Assembly: GCA_003612525.1 (NCBI GenBank)
Contig: RAZD01000016.1
Span: forward strand, 1-64,000
Reading direction: 5' to 3'
Source of the DNA: a bacterium C-53
GTDB lineage: Bacteria > Bacillota > Clostridia > Lachnospirales > Lachnospiraceae
DNA length: 64,000 nt
Shown: positions 33,945-42,600 of the stretch, one piece after another
Layout: each line of letters begins with the position of its first letter
Position numbering within the stretch: the first letter of the stretch is position 1
The notes under the pieces: model-generated
The model's input: the letters and a program-made list of their open reading frames with translations, nothing else
Told to the model about the DNA's origin: nothing
Databases searched by the model: none
Program-made: the position numbers and the translations under genes

Positions 33945-34964
33945 TTGAATCACGATTTGCAAATCAATCAAAATGCGGAACAGACCTATCATTCTATCCG
34001 CAATTCGATTGTTTCCGCGCAACACCGTTTAAGCGCGGCGGTAAATTCCACAATGGTAATCACCTACTGGGAAATAGGAGAACAAATCTATAAAGCGTGT
34101 GGAGAAAATGACCGGGCCGAGTATGGAAAAAAACTTCTGGATTATTTATCTGAACAGCTGACTGTTGAGTTTGGAAAGGGTTTTACCGTCCGTAATCTTC
34201 GGGCAATGCGCCAGTTTTATTGCTTGTTTCCGATTCGGCACACACTGTGTGCCGAATTGAGCTGGTCCCATTATCGGCTTTTAATGCGTGTCCAGGATGA
34301 ACAGGCAAGGACTTTTTATGCAGAAGAATGTGCAAAATCTGCGTGGAGTGTCCGGCAACTGGAACGGCAGATCAACACCATGTACTACCAACGCATTTTA
34401 GCGAGTCAGGATAAATCACTTGTAGCAAAAGAAATCCAGTCTACCGAGCCAAAACCGGAATATGAAAAAATTATCAAGGACCCCTATGTGATGGAGTTTT
34501 TGCAGATTCAGCCGGACACCCATGTGTATGAGGGCGAATTGGAGCAAGCCCTGATCGACCACCTTCAGCACTTTCTTTTAGAGCTTGGACGCGGTTTTTC
34601 ATTTGTGGCGCGCCAAAAGCGGTTTACACTGGATGGACAGGACTTTTTCATCGACCTGATTTTTTATAACTATATTCTGAAATGCTTTGTCCTCATAGAT
34701 TTGAAAATGGGCAAGCTGACCCATCAGGATTTAGGACAAATGCAAATGTATGTGAATTATTATACCCGTGAAATGATGAATGAGGGGGATTCACAGCCGA
34801 TTGGTATTGTTCTTTGTGCGGACAAAGGAGATTCCATTGTAAAATACACGCTGCCGGAAGATAATCATCAAATATTTGCGTCTAAGTATTTTACTTATTT
34901 GCCATCAGAAGAAGAATTGAAACGGGAGCTGAACCTGGACAGCTTTTATAAGCTGGAAGAATAA
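33945..34964 (+). CDS. YhcG/DUF1016-family PD-(D/E)XK nuclease
   Basis: 339 residues from TTG 33945 (AAGGAGGG at 33930-33937). The ATG at 33918 overlaps a TATAAT -10 box at 33914-33919, so it is unlikely. The N-terminal DUF1016 domain (STMVITYWEIGEQIY; FSVRNL-type block) is followed by the nuclease core: FVARQKRFTLDGQDFFIDLI with Asp and FVLIDLKMGKLTHQD with Asp-x-Lys. Family members are linked to restriction and other defence systems. It has its own promoter, separate from abiE. Confidence 0.8.
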   Translation: MNHDLQINQNAEQTYHSIRNSIVSAQHRLSAAVNSTMVITYWEIGEQIYKACGENDRAEYGKKLLDYLSEQLTVEFGKGFTVRNLRAMRQFYCLFPIRHTLCAELSWSHYRLLMRVQDEQARTFYAEECAKSAWSVRQLERQINTMYYQRILASQDKSLVAKEIQSTEPKPEYEKIIKDPYVMEFLQIQPDTHVYEGELEQALIDHLQHFLLELGRGFSFVARQKRFTLDGQDFFIDLIFYNYILKCFVLIDLKMGKLTHQDLGQMQMYVNYYTREMMNEGDSQPIGIVLCADKGDSIVKYTLPEDNHQIFASKYFTYLPSEEELKRELNLDSFYKLEE

Positions 34965-34965
34965 T

Positions 34966-35175
34966 ATGGGAGCCAGTAATAAAGTCTGCCCCGGCTGCGG
35001 CAGAAAAATGAAACAGCAGTTTATCGGCTTGCAGCATTGTAAATGCAGCATGAGCTGGAAAAAGGACATCGGATTTTTTGAGCGCACCAGCGATATGGTT
35101 TTTGCGTTAGAACGCCGGACCATTGGAAAAAAGGTCAAACAAATTCCGGTAATTCGATATAAAAATGGTGAATAA
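34966..35175 (+). CDS. Cysteine-rich KTR-type small protein
   Basis: 69 residues with CPGCGRKMKQQF and HCKCSMSWKKDI, a zinc-ribbon of the 'cysteine-rich KTR' kind common in clostridial mobile elements. It starts one base after the nuclease stop, so it is probably co-translated. The role is unknown; a partner of the nuclease is possible from position alone. Confidence 0.65.
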   Translation: MGASNKVCPGCGRKMKQQFIGLQHCKCSMSWKKDIGFFERTSDMVFALERRTIGKKVKQIPVIRYKNGE

Positions 35176-35232
35176 AAAGAAACAAGCGGTCTGCGTATGC
35201 AGGCCGTTTTGTTATGAAGGGAGGATTCCATC

Positions 35233-36651
35233 ATGGCAACCACACGCATCATGCCGCTGCACATCGGCAAGGGTCGCACCGAAAGTCAGGCTGTCAGCGA
35301 TATTATCGACTATGTATCTAACCCGCAAAAGACAGACAACGGCAGGCTCGTCACCGGCTTTGCGTGTGACAGCCGGGTAGCCGACGCCGAGTTTCTCCTG
35401 GCGAAACGGGAGTACATTTCTGCTACCGGACGGGTACGCGGCGCGGACGATGTGCTGGCCTACCATGTCCGGCAGTCCTTTGTCCCCGGCGAGATTACCC
35501 CGGAAGAAGCCAACCGGCTGGGCGTGGAGTTTGCCAAACGGTTCACCAAGGGCAACCACGCCTTTGTGGTCTGCACCCATATCGACAAATCCCATATCCA
35601 TAATCACATCATCTGGAACGCGGTCAATGTGAACTGTGACCGGAAATTCCGAAACTTTTGGGGCAGCACCCGCGCGGTCCGGCGGCTGAATGATACCATC
35701 TGTGTTGAGAACGGCTATTCCATTGTAGAGAACCCAAAACCGCATGGAAAAAGCTATAACAAGTGGCTGGGGGACCGGGCAAAGCCCTCCCACCGGGAGC
35801 AGCTCCGTATGATGATTGACCAGGCATTGGAACAGAAACCGGCAGACTTTGACGGCCTGTTAAAGCTGCTTGCGGAAATGGGCTGTGAAGTGTCGCGCCG
35901 GGGACAGGCAATCCGGCTCAAAGCCCCCGGCTGGAAGAATGTTGCCCGCATGGATGGAAAGCTGGGAAAAGGATACAGTGAAGATGAAATACGGGCGGTA
36001 CTGGCTGGGAAAAAAGAGCATACCCCAAGGAAGAAAGCGGCTGTTCAATCAGAGCCGCCCAAGGTCAATCTTCTGGTGGATATTCAGGCAAAATTGCAGG
36101 CCGGAAAAGGCGCTGGCTACGCGCGCTGGGCAAAGGTATTCAATCTGAAACAGATGGCGCAGACAATGAACTATCTCACCGAGCATGGCCTGCTGGAATA
36201 CGCAGTCTTGGAAGAAAAAGCGGCTGCTGCTACCACCCGCCACAATGAGCTGTCGGCACAGATCAAGGCGGCGGAAACCCGCATGGCAGAGATAGCCGTA
36301 CTGCGGACCCACATCATCAATTATGTGAAAACCCGCGAGGTCTATGCGGCCTACCGCAAGGCGGGATATTCCAAGAAATTTTTAGCGGAACATGAAGCGG
36401 ATATTTTGCTCCACAAGGCGGCAAAGCAGGCATTTGACGATTTGGGTATCAAGAAGCTGCCCACCGTCAAGAGCTTGCAGGCCGAGTACGCAACATTGTT
36501 GGAAGAAAAGAAAAAAGACTATGCCGAGTACCGGCGATCCCGCGAGGAAATGCGGGAACTGCTGGCCGCAAAAGCCAACGTGGACCGGCTGATGGGATAC
36601 GGGGAGGAACGCCAGAATGACCGGGAAAAGGAACAGGGGCAGGACCGCTGA
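35233..36651 (+). CDS. MobP-type relaxase of the ICE
   Basis: 472 residues starting MATTRIMPLHIGKGRTESQA. Motif I tyrosines lie near SDIIDYVSNPQKT; the metal triad is HIDKSHIHNHIIWN near residue 117. The C-terminal half is a helical, Lys/Glu-rich region with probable accessory-protein contacts. ATG 35233 has GGGAGG ten bases upstream. It nicks the ICE oriT and pilots the strand through the VirB4/VirB6 system. The frame is intact. Confidence 0.9.
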   Translation: MATTRIMPLHIGKGRTESQAVSDIIDYVSNPQKTDNGRLVTGFACDSRVADAEFLLAKREYISATGRVRGADDVLAYHVRQSFVPGEITPEEANRLGVEFAKRFTKGNHAFVVCTHIDKSHIHNHIIWNAVNVNCDRKFRNFWGSTRAVRRLNDTICVENGYSIVENPKPHGKSYNKWLGDRAKPSHREQLRMMIDQALEQKPADFDGLLKLLAEMGCEVSRRGQAIRLKAPGWKNVARMDGKLGKGYSEDEIRAVLAGKKEHTPRKKAAVQSEPPKVNLLVDIQAKLQAGKGAGYARWAKVFNLKQMAQTMNYLTEHGLLEYAVLEEKAAAATTRHNELSAQIKAAETRMAEIAVLRTHIINYVKTREVYAAYRKAGYSKKFLAEHEADILLHKAAKQAFDDLGIKKLPTVKSLQAEYATLLEEKKKDYAEYRRSREEMRELLAAKANVDRLMGYGEERQNDREKEQGQDR

Positions 36652-36659
36652 CGCGCCCG

Positions 36660-36865
36660 TTTTTTCGTATTTTCTCACCGCCGCAGGCAGGTGAAAAGCG
36701 TTCCGCAGGAACGCGCAGCCACAGAATGAAATTCTGTGTTCAAAAGGGGCTTGGGGAATCCCCAACAAGCAGCGCCAGGAGCCGGATGGCTATCCTGGGG
36801 CATTGCTTGCCACGTTGTCCCGCACTCTGGGACAACCCACGCACTTCGGAGGCTTGGGGTATCTG
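36660..36865. other. Hairpin-rich intergenic region downstream of relaxase (oriT or terminator cluster)
   Basis: Between the convergent relaxase and kinase genes are four stems: GCGTTCC/GGAACGC (36698-36714), CACAGAAT/ATTCTGTG (36720-36738), TTGGGG/CCCCAA (36751-36765) and GTTGTCC/GGACAAC (36814-36836). None has a clear U-tract. Such a dense cluster beside a relaxase is a candidate nicking region. Confidence 0.45.
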
Positions 36866-38191
36866 TCAAGGCTTGTTTTGAGCAGATAACATGACCGAAA
36901 CATAAAACATCCCGTCTTTCCATTCAAAGCGGGTATCGCCGCTGTAACGCTCCACAGTCACCCGTACCGATTCCGTCCCAACGCCAAAGCCATCGTGACT
37001 GGAGGAAAGGAACCGCCCGTCATCGGACTTTGGCGGCTGGTCGCTGGTATTGTCCAGCGTCAGATAAAGGGCCTGCTTTCCCTGCTGGCGGATATGCAGG
37101 CGAATGATGCGGGGCGCTTTGGAACCGGCGCAGGCATCAATGGCGTTTTCCAGCAGGTTCCCCAAAAGGGCGCAGAACTCCGGCTGTGGGATGATGGTTT
37201 CTTCCTCCATCTGGACAGAAACCTCCATATCGGTCTGCTGCCTCACCGCCTGCTCCCCATAGTAATGCAGTACGGCATCCACCGCATAATTTTTGCAGAA
37301 CCGGCGGACTGCATCCGGCGGCAGGCTTTCCCCATAGGCTTTCACATACTCCGCAACCCTGTCTATATCACCGCTCTCCACACAGCCCTGCAATGCCTTG
37401 AAATGCTGGCGCAGATCATGGCGGGCGCGCCGGGTGTCCTCAATGCTCTTTTGCAGGATGCGGTACTGGGCGGCCTGCATCTGCAAAAAACGGTTCTCCT
37501 GCGTCAGACGCATATTCTTTGTCAGCCCCCTTGCCATCCAGTAAAACAGCGCGTAACAAAACAGCAGCAGCGCCAGAAGCGCCAGCATCAGAACCGGATA
37601 AAACATCATAACCCGGTTTGTGTAAAGAGTGGAATATTCCTGGGGCCGCATGGCAATGTTCAGGCTCAGGAACACCACCGGAAGAATCCAGAATACATAC
37701 CATGTCCCCGGCATTTCAATTTCATCCAGAAGCCATCTTGCGGCATGGGTGGCCGGATACCACATAAGCCCCAGCAGCGTCCAGCAAAACAGGGCATAGG
37801 CCGCTGCCCCGCCCAGAGAAAAAACCACAGGGCCGCTTTTGGGCGAAAGCAGGGCGTCCGCCAGGACTGCCAGATTTCTCAAAGTGGAAAACGTCCCGCA
37901 GACCGCCAGAAATACGCTGACGGTTTTCCAGTAAGACAGCGTGATTGTCCGGCAGTAAAACAGGGCAGACAGCGCCAGCGAGGGAACCAGCCAGAGGTTC
38001 GTATCCCACCGGAATCTGTAACAGGCAGCGCCGCCCGCAACAGCCCACAGCAACAGAGCGGGGATTCCCCACAAAGCGATCCGTCTGCCCTTTCCATTCA
38101 GGTGTCCTTTCATGGGCAGATAACACAAAACAGCGCCGGGGATTATAACCGAAAGCTCCAGCATAGGGCGGAGAACTGTATCATTTCCCAT
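36866..38191 (-). CDS. GHKL-domain sensor histidine kinase
   Basis: 441 residues. About six N-terminal membrane segments span residues 8-215, then a coiled coil (MQAAQYRILQKSIEDTRRARHD, phospho-acceptor His in RHDLRQHFKAL), and a GHKL ATPase domain with N box LGNLLENAIDAC and G box DGFGVGTESV. The start overlaps the regulator region with GGAGGGCATTAG upstream. It resembles AgrC/ComD-type sensors of peptide or membrane signals, but no AgrB/AgrD genes are nearby, so the signal is unknown. Confidence 0.88.
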   Translation of the reverse strand: MGNDTVLRPMLELSVIIPGAVLCYLPMKGHLNGKGRRIALWGIPALLLWAVAGGAACYRFRWDTNLWLVPSLALSALFYCRTITLSYWKTVSVFLAVCGTFSTLRNLAVLADALLSPKSGPVVFSLGGAAAYALFCWTLLGLMWYPATHAARWLLDEIEMPGTWYVFWILPVVFLSLNIAMRPQEYSTLYTNRVMMFYPVLMLALLALLLFCYALFYWMARGLTKNMRLTQENRFLQMQAAQYRILQKSIEDTRRARHDLRQHFKALQGCVESGDIDRVAEYVKAYGESLPPDAVRRFCKNYAVDAVLHYYGEQAVRQQTDMEVSVQMEEETIIPQPEFCALLGNLLENAIDACAGSKAPRIIRLHIRQQGKQALYLTLDNTSDQPPKSDDGRFLSSSHDGFGVGTESVRVTVERYSGDTRFEWKDGMFYVSVMLSAQNKP

Positions 38192-38193
38192 CT

Positions 38194-38928
38194 CTAATGC
38201 CCTCCTCTCATCCGGGCATAAGTAAAAGCGAGAAACTGTTCCCGCACCTCCCGGTATTTTAACCGGCTGATTGGAACCGCTGTCCCGTTTTTCAAAAGAA
38301 AACGGTCAGCCAGCAGCTCCTCCACCTGCTCGAAATTGACCAGGACGCCCCGCGTACAGTCACAGAAATAGGGATAGTCCAGCAGCAAAGCCGCAAAATC
38401 CGCCTGCCGCATGGGGACGGTTATCTTTTCCCCGCTGGTGATATGGACTTCCACACAGCGTCCGCAGTATTCCGTATGGGTAATCTGGTGAAGCAGGAGC
38501 GGCTGCTGTCCTGCCGCGCCCGGAACCATCACACACTGGTTCTGTTCCAGAAGCTTTGCCCCGCACCGGGTCAGGGCCTGTGCCAGCTTTTCATAGGAAT
38601 AGGGCTTGACCAGGTAAAATGCCGCCGCCACATCATAGCTGTCCACAGCAAATTCCTTGGTGGTTGTCGTAAAGATTAGCTGGCAGGCATCGTCCTGCTC
38701 CCGGATTTTTTTCGCCGCTTCCATGCCGGTCATGCCAGACATATAAATATCCAGAAAAATCACATCAAAGGTATCCGGGGCAAAGCCTGCAAGCAGGGCT
38801 TCGCCGCTTTCAAAAACTGCCGGGGCCGGAACCAGGACAATCCCCTGCTCCCGCGCCCAGCGGCAGATAAATTCCCGCAGTTTCCCAGCGTCTGCGGAAA
38901 GGTCGTCTGCAATGGCAATTCGCATCAT
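38194..38928 (-). CDS. LytTR-family response regulator
   Basis: 244 residues: a receiver domain with the acidic pair near residue 9, phospho-Asp in FDVIFLDIYMSGMTG (~57) and Lys in LVKPYSYEKL, then a LytTR DNA-binding domain (VPMRQADFAALLLDYPYFCD, CTRGVLVNFEQVEEL). It is encoded two bases before its kinase on the minus strand. LytTR regulators bind pairs of direct repeats about one to two turns apart, and such a pair lies 70-100 bp upstream. Confidence 0.9.
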   Translation of the reverse strand: MMRIAIADDLSADAGKLREFICRWAREQGIVLVPAPAVFESGEALLAGFAPDTFDVIFLDIYMSGMTGMEAAKKIREQDDACQLIFTTTTKEFAVDSYDVAAAFYLVKPYSYEKLAQALTRCGAKLLEQNQCVMVPGAAGQQPLLLHQITHTEYCGRCVEVHITSGEKITVPMRQADFAALLLDYPYFCDCTRGVLVNFEQVEELLADRFLLKNGTAVPISRLKYREVREQFLAFTYARMRGGH

Positions 38929-38968
38929 TTTCGCCTCCTAACACAAAAGACTTCGTTTGTCAAGACCC

Positions 38969-39064
38969 ATTATACCATATTTTCAGCGTCCTGACCTACA
39001 TCTCATGCAGATTTTTGACATCTCATGCAGAGCCTATTGACAAGAACGGGAAAAACGCTATGCT
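38969..39064. promoter_or_regulatory. Divergent promoters with LytTR-type direct repeats
   Basis: ACATCTCATGCAG occurs at 38998-39010 and 39018-39030, 20 bp apart. On the plus strand TTGACA (39037-39042) and TATGCT (39059-39064) follow at once, driving 39149 and perhaps the giant surface gene. On the minus strand TATAAT (38969-38974) lies on the other side with no good -35, driving the regulator itself; that pattern suits activation from the repeats. Confidence 0.7.
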
Positions 39065-39148
39065 AAATATATAACCGATTCCTTAAAAGGGTCGGTTTTT
39101 TTGATGCCATTTTTTCATTTTTATATACTGCGGGAAGGAGGAGCCGGA

Positions 39149-39547
39149 TTGAGGATTGCACTTTATAATGAAAACCCCGGAGAACTGAAAGCACTGTCAG
39201 GGCAGCTTGACCGGTGCGCCAGGGAATACCTGCGTTTTGCGGAGATCGTCCCCTATGCCAGACAGGAGGATTTTTGCAGCATGGTGCGGGACGGGCCAGA
39301 TTTTGACCTGTTTGTGGTGGCGCAGGACGGCACGTTCAGCCTGGAGGTGGTGGAACTGCTGCGGGAGGAACGGCCAAAGGCGCGGATTTTCTGGTTTTCT
39401 GACCTGGACTTCGCCCTGCGCGCCTACCGCTACAACGCGGACTGGTTTGGGCGAAAGCCGGTTGCCCTGCCCGCCATGCAGAAAGCCTTTGGGCAGCTTC
39501 TGCGCCGCAGAGGGCAGCTTATGACGCAAAACACAAATGCTTTGTGA
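39149..39547 (+). CDS. Stand-alone receiver-like protein
   Basis: 132 residues from TTG 39149, chosen for GAAGGAGGAG upstream; an ATG at 39101 lies between promoter and ribosome site. The start RIALYNENPGELKALSGQL and the strand pattern DFDLFVVAQDG and ARIFWFSDLDFALRAYRYNA resemble a response-regulator receiver, but the phospho-Asp position is not clear and there is no DNA-binding domain. It sits between the LytTR operator and the giant surface gene and may tune that system. Confidence 0.6.
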   Translation: MRIALYNENPGELKALSGQLDRCAREYLRFAEIVPYARQEDFCSMVRDGPDFDLFVVAQDGTFSLEVVELLREERPKARIFWFSDLDFALRAYRYNADWFGRKPVALPAMQKAFGQLLRRRGQLMTQNTNAL

Positions 39548-39651
39548 GCCGCCCGTCCCAAAACCAAAAAGCGCCTGCCCAGGGCGCGGGGTTCATCCAA
39601 ACACAGGGAATTGGGAACCATACATTTTTCAAAATATCAGGAGGGCATTTT

Positions 39652-42600
39652 ATGAGAAACAAGTTAAGGAGGCCGCTGGCGTTCCTGCTGTCTGCGGTGA
39701 TGATTGTCACCATGTCAGGAACTCCGGTTCATGCGGTGGCAGACAGAGGACAGCCGGAAACCGGGCTGTGCGAACACCACGCCGCGCATACGGACGATTG
39801 CGGCTATACGGAAGAAACGCCGGGAACGCCATGCGGCCACGAACACACAGAAGATTGCTATATTGAAGTGACCGAGTGCGTCCACGAGCATACGCCGGAA
39901 TGTTACCCAGAGGAAACAGAGGACAGCGTATCGGACAACGAGGCTACCCCGGCAAACGCAGAGGAACGGGAGCCGGAAAACTGCCCCCATATCTGCGATG
40001 GGGAAAGCGGCTGTATTACGGAAAAATTAGACTGCCGGCATGAGCATGACAGCGAGTGCGGCTACACCGAAAGTACACCGGGAACACCATGCACCTATGT
40101 GTGTGAAATCTGCAATCCGCAGGACAGCGGCGAAGCCGACGAGGAACCGGAAACAGGAATCATCAAACAAGAGCAATGCTCTTGTTTGACCCTCTGTACA
40201 GAGGGTCAGATCAATCCTGACTGCCCGGTCTGCGGCGCAGAGGATGCCGGCCTGTCGGACTGCAAAGGGAAAGCTGAAAAAGAAGATACAAAACAGCCGG
40301 AAGATACCGGCATCTGCAAGCATCATCAGGAACATGACGATGCCTGCGGCTACCAGCCGGAATCGGAGGACAGTGAAGGAAGTCCGTGTACTTATGAGTG
40401 CCGTATCTGCCCCATTGAGGACCTGATCGCCGCCCTGCCGGATAAAGTGACGGAGGATAATGCGGACGAGGTGCGGGCGCAGCTTGACGAAATCCTCGCT
40501 TTGTTTTCAATGCTGACCGAGGACGAACAGGAGCAGATCGACCTTTCCCGCTGCTACGAGCTGCAAGGGGCGCTGGACGGGGCCAACGACCCTGCCCCAA
40601 TAACGGAATCTGTCGAGTATCAAGAGGCGTCCTGGGACGGCAGCCAAGTGACCTATGAGAGCAAGACCGAAACCTGTACCCTCGTTGAAAACAGCGCCGA
40701 GGCGGTCACTTGGTCTGAAAGCTGGTACGCAGTCAGCGGCACCGTCACCATTTCCGAACCCATCACCGTCACCGGGGCGGTGAACCTGATCCTGGGGGAC
40801 GGCTGCACCCTGAACGCGGAAAAGGGTATTGTGGTGACCACCGACAACAGTTTGACCATCTACGCCCAGTCGGGCGGCACAGGGACGCTGAACGCCACAG
40901 GTGTGTTTTTCCGTAATGGAGCCACTTATGAGAGTAACGCCAGCGCGGGCATCGGCGGCTCTGGAACTGCCCCTGACAGCGGCGCGATCACCATTCACGG
41001 CGGCGTGATCAACGCAACCGGCGGTGGTCAGTCCGGCTACTGTAGCGGTGCGGGTATCGGCGGCGGCACCCTCAGCTCTGGAAATGGCGGCAGCAGCGGT
41101 GCGGTCATTATTTTGGGCGGCACGGTCACCGCCAACAGCGGCGAAGGGTTCGTCGCTGGCGCAGGGATAGGCGGCGGTGGTAGCCAACAAGGTACCGGTG
41201 GGACTGGCGACAACATCACCATCTATGGCGGCAGCGTCACAGCGGCGTCCACTGGCATACAATCTGGCGGCGCGGGCATCGGCGGCGGTGGCGGTTTTAC
41301 GGGCGGAGGTGCCGGCAGCAATATCCAAATTTATGGCGGCACGATAAAAGCCACTGGCAGCTCCTTTGGTGCAGGGATTGGCGGCGGTGGCAGCACTTCC
41401 AGTCCGAACTCCAGCTATAAATCCGGCGATGGCGCCGTCACCATCAGCGGCGGCACAGTGACCGCCGTTGGAGGCGACTATGCCGCAGGCATTGGCGGCG
41501 GCGGTGGGTACTATTACAGCACCCAGTACACCAGTGGCGGATGTACCGGCGGCACCGGCAGCGTCACCATTTCCGGCGGCATTGTGGACGCTTCCAGTCC
41601 CACAGAGGTCGCTTGGGAAGGTTATGAGGGCGCTCCCATCGGCAACGGCGGGAACGCAGGCGATACGGCGGCGACCGTCAGCAAAACCAACGCCATCGTG
41701 TTTGAGAACGGCGCAGGCACTGTCTGCGGCGATGTGACCCTTGACGGGAGCTATACTGTCCCTGGGGGCTATACGCTGAACATCCCCGTTGGGGCCAGCC
41801 TGTCCGGTAGCGGCACATTAAGCGGCGGCAATGCGTTCACCACCGAAAATCTGACGGCTGATATGATCTCTGTCCCCACTAACCTCTATTATAACGGGGA
41901 GGACAGGACGGCGGATATTACAACCGAGCTGTCCGGCGAGCTGACCACAGGCGTTACGATTTGCGGCCAGACCTTTACGGTCAGCGGCTGGACGGTGGAG
42001 GTCAGCAGGACAGACGATTTGCACTATACTGCTACTTATACGAATACTGACAACTCCACCACTTTCCAGAAAACCATCACGCTCCAGCAGTCCGGCACGA
42101 CGCTTGACGGCGCGGTAAAAACCTACAACGGCGACACGCAGACTACTACTTTCACCGCCAGCGACACCATCACCGTCAAGGCCACGCCCACCGCAACCGG
42201 GGAGGCTCCGGCCAACTCCGCTATGTTTGCGGCCAGCTTCACCGGGCCGGGCGCGGGACAAATGGCGGTGTTTGTGGGTGATACGCAGGTGTCCGCTCCC
42301 GCAGACAAAGGTGCGGACGGCGCCTACACCATGACCGTCAGCGCCGCCGATGTGCTGGTTGCGGCAGGAGGCCCAGGTACGGGAATCACCCTGACGGCGA
42401 AATTCGTGGGGAATAACAATATGGCGGACGCGGCAGGGACGGTAAATGTCAATATTTCCGCCGTTGCGAAGGTGGAGAAGTACGGCTCTACCACCTATGT
42501 GGGCAATTTGGACGATGCGTTCAAAACGGAAAACGATGGCGCGACCATTACGCTGCTGAAGGATGTGACGCGAACACCAGTACTCGACATCCAAATCACC

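Noticed and set aside
36995-38197. 400-codon plus-strand ORF opposite the GHKL kinase
   Set aside because: A shadow of the kinase gene, rich in Gln/His/Arg/Pro, without any motif.
40930-41620. Gly-rich repeats of the surface gene as a DNA-level satellite
   Set aside because: The AGIGGGG units are varied at DNA level and spaced by coding sequence; they are protein repeats.
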